Assembly (NCBI RefSeq): GCF_029873635.1 | Contig: NC_080423.1 | Location: 95,513,191-95,577,190 of the forward strand | Length of the DNA: 64,000 nt | Direction: 5' to 3' | DNA from: Malania oleifera | Lineage: Eukaryota > Streptophyta > Magnoliopsida > Santalales > Ximeniaceae | In this document: piece by piece, positions 11,016-19,879 of the stretch | How positions within the stretch are numbered: the stretch's first letter is position 1 | How the letters are laid out: every line of letters begins with the position of its first letter | Position numbers and translations under genes: made by a program | Notes under the pieces: model-generated | Databases searched by the model: none | The model's input: the letters and a program-made list of their open reading frames with translations, nothing else | What the model was told of the DNA's origin: nothing

Positions 11016-14000
11016 TTATATCATTGATGTATTGTAATAACCCAAATCTAGAAAATAAAAGAAAAATAAATAAAAGAAAAAGGGGAAATAAATCAGGAGA
11101 AAGAAAGAAAATTAGAAGGGCAGCACAACATGGCCTCGTTGACGAGTTTCATGTGCTCGTCGACGAGGAATTACCGAGAGATAGGGAATTTCATGTTTTA
11201 ATTGACTCATCGACGAACCCGCTGTTCTCGTCTACGAGTGTCCTTCTTGGATTCGTCGACGAACCTTTTAAATTCGTCGATGAAGGCCAGCCTATAAATA
11301 GGCCTCGGGTCATTTTTATCCACGGAATCTCTCTTCTCTCTCACTCTCTATCTAGGGCTTCGGCCCTCCCACCTTCTCTCTTTGATTTTGGCCCAGATTC
11401 ATCTCGACAATGATCGGAAACCCCCATGGGGTTCCTGGGGTGATTCCCTTCAAGATAATTGGAGCGGATTCGTGATTTGGAGTTCTTGGGCATCATCCCA
11501 AAACTAGGGCAAGGTTTTTATTTTTTAAGATTTATTAGCCATTTGACTATCTGGACTTACAAATGTTAGAATATTAGACATTCAGGGGTTGAATTGACTA
11601 AATTAGGATTTTTGGAATACAGAGTCTCATTTTTCGTTCGATTTAGGCAGAATTTCGAGGAACAGGTAAAGGGAATAAATTATACGTACCAGAATTTTTA
11701 TTTAAATTTGAACCGGTTAATTTCAAGTATATGAGTCGTATATTAATAGTATGATTTTCTAAACGGTTTGGGAAATTTAAAATAATGATTTTGATTATAA
11801 TTTATATTTGAAAAAAAAAGTGTGGAATGAAAATAATCCTTCTTAATTAACTGGTTGTAAATACTATTCAGTTGTGAATTTTGTCTGCTTGTTAGTGCTG
11901 TTTGGTTGTGAGTACTGCCTGGTTGTGTATACTGTTTGATGGTGAATACCGTTCGGTTGTGAATACTGCTTGTTTGAGTGAATACTGTCTGTTTGTGAAC
12001 ATAAACGTGCATGTGAGGTTTATGTGAGGAAGCTCTGTGTGATGTGAAGTTCCTTGTGTGGGCCACGTATTGAGATATACGCAGTGCCCTATATTGGCCA
12101 CGTATTGAGAAATACGTAGCTGCCCTACGTGGGCCATGTACAGTGAAGTACGCAGTTGCCCTATGTGGGTCACATACAAAGAAGTACGTAGTTGCCCTGA
12201 GTGGGTCACATCCTAAGAGGTACGCAGTAGTCCTATGTGGGCCACGTACTAGATAGTATGCAGTAACCCTATGTGGGCCACATACTAGGTAGTACGCAAT
12301 AAACCTATGTGGGCCACGTACTGGGTAGTACGCAATAGCCCTATATGGGTCACGTACTATGAGGTATGCAGTTGTCTTGGGTGGGTCACGTACTGAGATC
12401 AATGGAATGTATTGTATTCCGTGTGGATGAACTGGGGTGTATATGTTTGCAGACTATGTGGGATGATTGATGTGAATGTGTGTGTATATTGGTATGTGAA
12501 CTTAAATGCATAAATATTTATAGCAAAGTAAAAATCTCCGTCCGAGGGTTTACCGAGTAAGGTGAGTGCCTTGATCAGTATCAGTTGTAGCCACACCCAA
12601 ATTAAAGGGTACAATTACAAACAGTATCAGAGCAAAGGGACGTTGCATGTATGGGCGTGTAATCTCCCCTATCCTCGAGAACTTTCACTATAAATATTGG
12701 TAGTATGTGTGACTGCGGACTGTGTGTGTGTATCCTTTCAGTTATTCTTGATTATTAAACAACTATAATTTTTATATACTAGAACTCATCTGCCACACAC
12801 TGTTATAGTTTATTTCTTCCTTACTGAGAGGTGTCTCGCCCCAACGAATTATTATCTTTTCAAGTCCTTCGGGTGATCAAGTTTAGAAAGTTTTGGGGCA
12901 GAGTTGAGAATTTTGGAAATTTTGGGCAATTATTTATAAAGTTATGTTTATATTTCTGGTTATGTAATATAAGAGAATGGATATACATTTTAGGTTGAAT
13001 AGTATAGAACTCTAGTATTTTATTTTTGGTTGTTTTATTATTTCTACTGTGAAAATGGTATCAGAGACGGTGAATGGTCTCATCACACCCCAAGTCCCAC
13101 TTGACAGGTTTGGGGCATGACATGTATGGATCAAATCCATAATATGAAAATTAACTAGCCTTATACGACGATATTTTCAATAATGACGTAAAAAATTAAG
13201 ATGTATATGTAAATGTTTGCAATACACGATAGATGTGGCATATGTGTGCGCTCAACTGTACCATATAAAAAATAATTCAAGAGAAAAAAAGAAAATGAAA
13301 GGAGGTTCGAGGAAGCTCCCTTAATTAAAGAAACATGAGGCACATTCACACAAGCACAAACACAAAAATTAAACACATACACAATATTTTACACGCATAC
13401 ACACATAGATTTGCACAGAAGCAGTCATGTTCATATACAACATTAAAACTTAATTAAGAAATATATAATATTCAAATGAGCAACTATAACATTATCATCA
13501 CATGTGCAAAAAAGAAGAAGGTAGCAAATGAACATTCTAGTTAGAATAAGTTTGGGAACAATATTAATGGCCAATTAACAACAAAGGGCTCTTTGCCATT
13601 AAATTTTTGAGTATGGGGCCCTTAGTTTTGTTTTGTTTTTTTGTTTTTTTTGAGTCAATTGGAGGCACACACTAGCGTTACATTTGGGAGTATAGATTTT
13701 AGGCTTTACATTTAGATAAAACTCATATAATTTTATATTACATTTTATCTAAATATACACAAATTCAAATCCAAGACCTCATTAAAACATAGGATAATTT
13801 AATTGTATTGCAAAATAAGACGTGACCATCCAACATCTTTTTCTCTCACCCTCCTAAAATTTGAACATGTCATTCTAATATGTAAATTCCAAATTTTAAC
13901 CATTGGAATGTCTTTTGAGAAAATTTCAATTGAGCATATTTAAAAACACAATGACTGCACAATCATTTTCAATCAGAAACCTCGAAACCCAGTTATAAAT

Positions 14001-14020
14001 AAATGAATTAATCTTACTCT

Positions 14021-14051
<31 letters not shown>

Positions 14052-14301
14052 GTATATATATACTAAAGTGATGTGGAAAAATAATTGCTATAATAAATGT
14101 GTTTGTATAAAATTATGGATGATGAATGGTACCTTTGAGGTCCCAGGGCTCGAGTTTGTTGAGATCAACTTCTCTGATAACATCAAGATCAATGGCTTCA
14201 AAAGAAACCTTCTTCCTCAGATAGTAATACAGAAGCTCCTCGTCCGTCGGATGGAACCTGAATCCTGGTGGCACAGTCACTTCTCCATTTCCCCCCATCA
14301 T
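8401..14301 (-). CDS. SMB: SOMBRERO-like NAC transcription factor (three exons)
   Basis: The coding sequence is the join of 14133-14301, 9725-9996 and 8401-8949 on the minus strand, 990 bp including the TAG stop, giving 329 residues. Exon 1 carries NAC subdomain A ([18 protein letters not shown]) and most of B; exon 2 carries C and D ([24 protein letters not shown]); exon 3 opens with E ([12 protein letters not shown]). The two introns sit at the conserved NAC-gene positions. The C-terminal region has [20 protein letters not shown] and [10 protein letters not shown], which I recognise from SMB rather than generic NAC proteins. SMB is a nuclear NAC factor; in Arabidopsis it promotes root-cap cell maturation and programmed death and acts with the BRN1 and BRN2 paralogues. 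This copy is shorter than my recollection of Arabidopsis SMB (about 370 residues), mainly through fewer His/Gln-rich stretches. Intron 1 is unusually large (4,136 bp) because of transposon insertions. Confidence 0.88.
9155..9335 (-). mobile_element. SINE-like repeat in SMB intron 2
   Basis: This segment is an inverted, diverged copy of the repeat at 10372-10593. Shared blocks include AAATATTAAGGT and TGGAAAGT, and a box-B-like GACTCGAACTATG lies in reverse complement. A T-rich stretch at about 9157-9172 is the tail end on the minus strand. It lies inside the 775-bp intron 2 (8950-9724). Confidence 0.6.
9725..9996 (-). CDS. SMB: SMB exon 2
   Basis: It runs from the acceptor GTGCAG|ATAAATG (9997/9996) to the donor GGTTCAG|GTAAAT (9725/9724), 272 bp. 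It encodes the NAC DNA-binding core from [15 protein letters not shown] to [13 protein letters not shown]. Reading past either splice site soon leaves conserved sequence, which supports the boundaries. Confidence 0.9.
10372..10593 (+). mobile_element. tRNA-derived SINE-like repeat in SMB intron 1
   Basis: TGACTTAGTTGGTAAG (from about 10379) resembles a pol III A box, and AGTTCCGATTCCA (about 10431) resembles a B box. The element ends in an A-rich tail at about 10566-10593. This is the usual layout of a plant tRNA-type SINE. No clear target duplication was found. Confidence 0.65.
10675..10835 (-). mobile_element. RTE-type LINE 3' terminal fragment
   Basis: A CAACAACAACAA tract is followed by AAAACCAAGTCTTAAATCCC and later TTATCCGGCCTTGGGACCG. 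These strings are familiar from the reverse complement of plant RTE-like LINE 3' ends, whose tails are TTG repeats. The same family recurs at 15609-15920. Confidence 0.6.
10951..11007. repeat. CA/TA microsatellite in SMB intron 1
   Basis: A short CA run is followed by a TA run up to about 11007, immediately upstream of the solo LTR insertion site. Confidence 0.9.
11134..11300 (+). promoter_or_regulatory. Palindrome array plus TATA box of LTR-D
   Basis: Six TCGTCGACGA-type sites occur at 11134-11284 (for example TCGTTGACGA, TCGTCGACGA, TCATCGACGA, TCGTCTACGA). They are followed 9 bp later by TATAAATA (11293-11300). Promoter function is inferred from the layout shared with the other LTRs. Confidence 0.7.
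12053..12400. repeat. 36-bp minisatellite, about 9.5 units, inside LTR-D
   Basis: The unit is about 36 bp, with consensus starting GTGGGCCACGTACTGAGTAG and ending CGCAGTTGCCCTAT. Unit starts at 12096, 12132 and 12168 show the period. Because 36 is a multiple of 3, the reverse strand reads as a 12-residue peptide repeat, which I do not regard as coding. Confidence 0.92.
14133..14301 (-). CDS. SMB: SMB exon 1
   Basis: It encodes the N-terminus from [14 protein letters not shown] to PWDLK, 56 codons plus one base. The donor is CAAAG|GTACC at 14133/14132. The split codon joins to the first two bases of exon 2 and gives Asp, restoring the conserved DLKDKCRIG. Two adjacent Met codons start the protein; the first is used here. 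Hydrophobic and basic residues of NAC subdomains A and B are intact. Confidence 0.9.
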
Positions 14302-14560
14302 CCGATCCTCCCTGCAGTAGTACTACACCTTCTGCTTCCTTATTACTTAATTATATAGCTCAGCTAGATCTACTTTATCTCTTCTCCCGTAATTAACAAT
14401 TTCCTGCATGCATGCATGCAGATATAAACATATCATATACCTCAAATTAAACAACACAAAACTTTTAAACCTTTCTTATTCATGAATTTATCCTCCCCGT
14501 AATAATAATTTATAAGCAACCCAATTTCAGTCTCTTAAATCAAAGCCTAGCTGGCTGGGT

Positions 14561-14708
14561 AATATTTCTCCCTCACCAGAGATCAGAGAGAGAGAGAGGG
14601 AGAGAATCAAGGCTCGTTTACTTACCCCTTCTGTCAGTTAGATATGCTCTTGAAGTAGCTCTAGCTTGCTAGCTAGAGAATATTTCCCCCTCACCAGAGA
14701 TCAGAGAG
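14561..14708. repeat. Duplicated 30-bp block in SMB leader or promoter
   Basis: AATATTTCTCCCTCACCAGA... (14561-14590) recurs with one mismatch at 14679-14708. Both copies are preceded by CTAGCT-type sequence. The spacing is 118 bp, so this is an imperfect direct duplication close to the SMB start. Confidence 0.85.
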
Positions 14709-14931
14709 GCAGAGGAATTGTGGTTTGTGGCGAGTGAGGAATGTTGAGGGAGGGTGGACTTAGAGGAGGTGGGTTTAATTAAGGATGCAAGCTGGAGGTG
14801 GGAATAAGGATGGATGGAGCTAGCTAGCTAGATAGAAAGATAGATAGATGGGCACAGAAATAAAAGAATGAATTTTGTATTATATATATTATAATAAGAT
14901 GTAAAGGAAAGATAATTAGCACAAGGTATAA

Positions 14932-14933
14932 TA

Positions 14934-14969
<36 letters not shown>
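14932..14969. repeat. ATT trinucleotide microsatellite
   Basis: A run of about 12 ATT/TTA units in the SMB upstream region. Confidence 0.95.
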
Positions 14970-14972
<3 letters not shown>

Positions 14973-15608
14973 AGAGATCATGTGTGGACGTACGTAGGAT
15001 GTGTCTTGTTCTTATGAGAGTATGATCAGGCTTTGGAAAAATGTCCGTTGAATGGGAGACCCACTCCAGGAGTTCGCCTCATCATATGAAATGAAGAAAT
15101 TCTGCCCTACCTCGGTATATAATTGATTAATATCTATCTATGACTCTTACATTATATATATTCACATATGGAAAGAATATAAATTAGAGATAGAGTTGAT
15201 TTTTAATTATGATTTTAATTGGGTCGGTCTAATTAAGATCTATGTATCTATCTATTTGTCTAATTAATTAATTAAGGTGCGTATATAATAAAATGGCCTA
15301 ACTAGCTGCATGTAGGGTCAGAGATTTCTCCTCTCATTCCATCCATCATTCCCACCTTAGCCTGCGAATTAATTCTTTATTGCGGATATAATTAATATTG
15401 CATACACTTCCAAAATTAAGAAAGAATCATTCTTCTTCATCCAGTCAATCAAAATTAGCTTTACCAATTCTTATTCCGAGTTCATTAATAAAAATATATA
15501 CATATAAATCTACAATTTGATCAATTTTCTTAAAATTAGTATTCTGGTTCATGTATATCCACACACGAGGGAAGAAAATCTTATACTAATACTAGTTAAT
15601 ATTGCATC

Positions 15609-15920
15609 TAAACAACAACAACAACAACAAAATCAAGCCTTAAGTCTCATTAAGTGGGGTGGGTTATATAAATCATTTTCTACCAATTTATGCGAACATG
15701 GACTATTTTTTTGTTTTGTTGACAAATTCAAGTTATTTTAAATATATCCCTACCTTTTTTATTGCTCTTCATAGTAAATAACTCACTTTTCCTTACTAGC
15801 GCATTATGTGGCCTACGTTGCATGCAAGTGTCCAAACCATCTAAGTTGTCCCTCCCTTATCTTATCTTTTATAAGAATTACACTAACCTACTGCGAATAT
15901 ATTCATTTCTTAATTTATAG
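15609..15920 (-). pseudogene. RTE-type LINE reverse transcriptase C-terminus
   Basis: The left end is a CAACAACAACAA tract followed by CAAGCCTTAAGTCTCATTAAG, the reverse complement of an RTE-like 3' tail. Further right, minus-strand translation with stops and frameshifts gives KLRNEYIRSRL and, after a frame change, a remnant of the RLRWFGH region typical of RTE-type plant LINE C-termini. It is a short, heavily decayed 5'-truncated copy of about 310 bp. Confidence 0.65.
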
Positions 15921-16083
15921 AAAAAAAATGTTTTTCAAATTGTCTTGTAAACAAATATTGATAATTATATATTATTTCAACTTTATTTTCTTTTACATAT
16001 TTTATTTAACTCAAGATCAAAAAGCATTTCAAATTCTGGTTCCTGCTTTTGAGTTCTTATTTTTTTTATGTGCGTGTGCGTGC

Positions 16084-16131
<48 letters not shown>

Positions 16132-16291
16132 AGGGGAGATGGCCAGATGGGGGTAATGAGAAAAGAAGGGACGCGTTTGCAGAATGCAGATTGAAGCAGA
16201 GTCCTGAAAGCCCGTGGCGTTTACACGTGCTCTTCCAACATGTATTACACTCTCCAAGGCAGCCTCCTCCTCGATCCTCGGTTCCCTCCCT

Positions 16292-16341
<50 letters not shown>

Positions 16342-16450
16342 ACAAATGACAATCTCATATATTACATATATAGTTTTCATAATATATAATTACACCCAAA
16401 TGGATTCTCACGCTACCCCCCCCCCCCACAACTCACGCGTCATGCATATC

Positions 16451-16495
<45 letters not shown>

Positions 16496-17123
16496 AGCTA
16501 ATTAGGATTACTGGTCAAACACGGCGAAGAGGCCATCTACATATAATATGTATTGATCTCTCATCATTCAGTGCAACTTCCTCCTCCAAATTGCAAAATT
16601 AAAGCTAGCTGCTCCTAGGTACGTACATCATATATATTTTATAACCACGAATCTTGAATGTACAGTTAGTTTCTATATACCCCTGCATATACATTATTAT
16701 TGCACTTACATGCAAACACATGCAATTGGTGCCGTTGCCTTCACGAACACTGCGTCTATCTACAGAGATGTAGCTAGCTTAAGTTATTAGCATGGAATCC
16801 TATAGCTATCGCATCTCTTGATCTCATCTATATTTAGTTATTTCTCTGTCTGTGTGTGTAATAATGTGCATTAACCCGGATGGCAAGCTTCTTCAGTATT
16901 AATAACGCAGCAGCCAGCAGCCAGCTGCTGCTTGATCAATTTCTTACTTCACTAATTGCATTTGTTTTTTTTTCCCTTTATTTTTTAAACAATTAATGAC
17001 TCGTGACATGTCGTGCCAACGTGCAGACGACGTTGTCTTTTATTTTTTATAGAAAAAGATTCGAAGATAGATATAAAAAAAAAAAAAAAAAAACTTTTTT
17101 AGCTATTAACCAACAAGATGATG
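15921..17123. other. Distal SMB upstream region with microsatellites
   Basis: No gene is seen. It holds a GT/GA compound repeat (about 16069-16126), a TA repeat (about 16297-16338), a C run (about 16419-16428), a CT repeat (about 16452-16493) and an A run (about 17072-17092). Short ORFs here are repeat translations. Confidence 0.7.
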
Positions 17124-17137
17124 AAAATTATCAAGTT

Positions 17138-18566
17138 TTTTGAAGAATGTAAAAGGATATATTAAAATGATGAAACCAAACAGAACTTACAAACTCAAGT
17201 CAGAAGCTTGAGAAACGAAACGGAAAATAACCAACACGAATGATTTAAACAATCGAACAAAACACAAACAAACAATACTAACACGCTAGAAATAACCGAC
17301 CAAGAACAACTCCAACGACGGCAGATAAATTAGCTACCTAAATTGACTAAAATGCAATGAAATTCTTCCTAGGTCAACTTTGAAAGAATGGGTTAGGACC
17401 TGGACCATTAAAGTAGGCAAGAGATGCACCTAGAAAGAACTTTGGCGACTGAGGAGGTACGCTCCCTAAAGATCATTCTTTTCTTTCTTTCCAGATCCCC
17501 CAACAAACCATAGCCATAATGGCTGCCCTGAGGTTCTTTAGTAAACCTTTGAGGAAGGTTGTATTTCATATATCATAGCACGAACTCAACTCATACGACA
17601 TGACGAAATGCAATTGAAGCAAACTGTAAAAGGAAGACCATAAAGTTCTATTGAACTGACAATGAATGAGTAGATGATTGTCAATTTCAGCTTCCATCTT
17701 ACAAAGAACGCACATCGGAGCCAAATTCTAGCCTCTTCTTTGTAAATTATCTATTGTCAAAATATTTTTATTTATAGCCAACCAGTAAAAGATACTCACC
17801 TTTGACGGAATGATGATATTCCAAAGCTTAGTTATTGGCTTAAGACGATTGTTATGGGCGTGCTGAGAGAGCGATCCATAGAAACTTGCAACAGAAAAGA
17901 TATTAGAGGAATTAAGATCCCAAGAACATGAATCAGAGTTGCCTCTTCTAATCGGTTCTTTATAAATTAATTTCAGAAGCTCCAACATATGATTAGCCTC
18001 CCTACCTCTGCACTGTCGATTAAATTCCAAATCCCAAAAGGGGGTGTTGTTATGGTAATGCAAGACATTTTCTATTTTTATCGTTTGCTTAAACATGGCG
18101 AAAAGGTTAGGGTAAAGGTTTTGAATAGTTTCCTTGGAGGCCCATTTGTTAGTCCAAAAAATTGTTTTAATCTCGTTTCCAACCATGATCCCCATATGAT
18201 TCCATATTACCGAGTTGAGCTTGAGGATATTCATCCAAAGACTTCCACCAAGGAGCTAGAGGGGTTGGGAAAGCGCTAGTTGGAAATACTGATTCCAAAC
18301 TTGGCTCAAATTACCTTTTTCCAAAGGTTGTTGTCTTTCAAAGAAAATCTCCAAATCCATTTCCTGAGAAGAGCTTTATTCAAGAGCTTTATTCATGATT
18401 TCCAATCGCTTGATTCCAAGACCTCCCTTATTTTCGGGTAGGGTCACTGAGCACCATCTGACTAGGGAATATTTAGCATCCTCTTCCGACCCTCTCCAAA
18501 GGAAATTCCTTTTATATCTTTCCATGATCATACAAACCCTCCTTTGCAACGGGAAAATGGACTTGT
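17138..18566 (-). mobile_element. 5'-truncated L1-like LINE with 14-bp TSD
   Basis: The insert is flanked by a perfect 14-bp duplication, AAAATTATCAAGTT, at 17124-17137 and 18567-18580. Its left end begins with a T run, the short poly(A) tail of a minus-strand LINE. It contains only the ORF2 C-terminal part plus 3' UTR and was therefore 5'-truncated on insertion. Confidence 0.9.
17700..18566 (-). pseudogene. LINE ORF2 C-terminal region (zf-RVT)
   Basis: Minus-strand translation starts in the thumb/connection part of the reverse transcriptase (MERYKRNFLWRG, then a WC...LPENKGGLGIKRL stretch). It continues into a region ending WNIIIPSKVSIFYWL...ILTIDNL, which matches the zf-RVT domain of plant L1-like ORF2. 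A stop at 17728-17730 interrupts the final LAPMCVLC zinc-binding cysteines, which remain readable beyond it. The catalytic half and the endonuclease are absent. A frameshift lies near 18280 and a small direct repeat (AGAGCTTTATTCA twice) near 18370. Not functional. Confidence 0.85.
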
Positions 18567-18580
18567 AAAATTATCAAGTT

Positions 18581-18791
18581 AGACTACCCATTTTAATGCA
18601 AAGCCACATTTTAATAAAAAGAAATACTATAATAATGAGTTATTTTAAAGATTTTTCATTAATTTGATCCGTATTCCTTAAAATAAAATTACAATCGACC
18701 TCATGATTTTCTTAATTTCACCCTTAAAAGATATAAATTCTAGGTCTGCCACCAATACTCTCTTGTTTTACAAAGTATTCAAATCAAGATA

Positions 18792-18864
<73 letters not shown>

Positions 18865-19811
18865 CGCTTTCATTTTTTTCCCACTATATCTTAGTGTTAA
18901 TAAGCTATATATTCTAATGTTTGGGCTAAGTTCTTGGATTTGACTTTGTATATAATTGAGTAAAATAAATTATAAAATAGTTTTGCATTTCAGTCGTTAA
19001 CGTGAAGTTCATATGAGTGTTTTTTACGAAATTATTAATATTTTAATTAAAAAACACAATTGTATGATAGTGAGAGAACTAATTGCATAAATGTGCTAAA
19101 CCAACTTTTGGATAGTTGGTTCTCATTCCATAAATCGACTATCCAAAACTAGACATTTGGAAAGTCAGTTTATACAATAAGAACAGACTATTCAAAATTC
19201 AGTTTCTTTTTGCATACATGATTTCACGTATTCCCATGCAAAGTCATGTAAAATTTACATAAGATAAAATTGACTTTTAGAAAGACAATTTATGTTGTGA
19301 AAATTGAACCATCCAAAAGTCAGTTTCGCTTTACACGCATGCTTTCACATACCCCCCATGCAAAGTTATGCAAAATTTATGTAAGACAAAATGAACTTTC
19401 GGGTTTTCATAGAATGTATAGATTGATGTCGCTCCCATGCAAAATTTGTGCAAGCTTTAATGAATTTTAGTAAGTTAGTTTGTACAGACCAAATCGACTA
19501 TTGAAAATTTTCTAGAGTTAAACGCTTCATGCAAAATTTGCATAAGTCTTACTAATATTTCAAAAGTCGGTTTATGTTCAACTAACCAAATTTCAAAAAG
19601 TTAGTTTAAATTTGTATGGATAATTGTAAGAATTGTCATATGCAAATTTTAATTGACCCCTTACTGACTTTTCAAAATCCCGTGTTAAAAAATTTCATCC
19701 CATCTCCTCAATATAAGAAATACACATAACAATTTATAATGAATAAAAGGAGGTCATCTGTTACACATAAAGCTCCATGCTAGTTAACCAAATTCTAAAA
19801 GTTGGTTTATA
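18581..19811. repeat. CT microsatellite and degenerate tandem repeat region
   Basis: No gene is seen. A long CT microsatellite occupies about 18795-18858. From about 19080 the sequence is a degenerate array whose anchor, ATGCAAAATTTGTGTAAG or a variant, recurs near 19247, 19369, 19436 and 19531, alternating with AAAGTCAGTTTAT-like strings. The L1-like LINE inserted into this array; similar sequence continues at 43651-43920. Confidence 0.65.
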
Positions 19812-19879
19812 TTTTGCATGATTTTTTTGGGGTGAAATGTCAGTTTATATACACCAAAAGAATGGAGCAAACCCCTTAG

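Larger units (their letters stand above)
11033..13122 (+). mobile_element. Solo gypsy LTR (LTR-D) in SMB intron 1, 5-bp TSD
   Basis: The LTR runs TGTAATAACCC...GGGCATGACA, 2,090 bp, flanked by TGTAT at 11028-11032 and 13123-13127, a perfect 5-bp target duplication. It has the family layout: palindrome array, TATA box at 11293-11300, then a short CT-rich leader. It belongs with the G1/G2 gypsy families by start sequence and array. No gag or pol is present, so it is a solo LTR left by recombination. Its promoter points in the plus direction, antisense to SMB and towards SMB exon 1. A 36-bp minisatellite occupies 12053-12400. Confidence 0.92.
14302..15608 (-). promoter_or_regulatory. SMB: SMB upstream region (5' UTR and promoter)
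   Basis: This is the sequence upstream of the SMB start codon. It includes GA-rich stretches (about 14585-14604), CTAGCTAG clusters, a duplicated 30-bp block and an ATT microsatellite. A TATATAATT-like string on the minus strand lies only about 50 bp from the start codon, so the transcription start cannot be fixed. No other gene is seen. Confidence 0.5.

Noticed and set aside
10913..11413. 166-codon plus-strand ORF across the left end of LTR-D
   Set aside because: It spans the TA microsatellite, the insertion junction and the palindrome array; no domain.
12053..12400. CRISPR-like regular repeat spacing
   Set aside because: Units are contiguous and diverged with no unique spacers; this is a plant intronic minisatellite.
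11743..12402. Minus-strand 219-codon ORF with a 12-residue repeat (RGPHR.TAYYLV)
   Set aside because: It is the translation of the 36-bp minisatellite in a solo LTR; 36 is divisible by 3, so the frame stays open without selection.
16068..16501. Overlapping ORFs with CVCV, RERE and YIYI runs upstream of SMB
   Set aside because: Translations of GT, GA, TA and CT microsatellites; no conserved domain.
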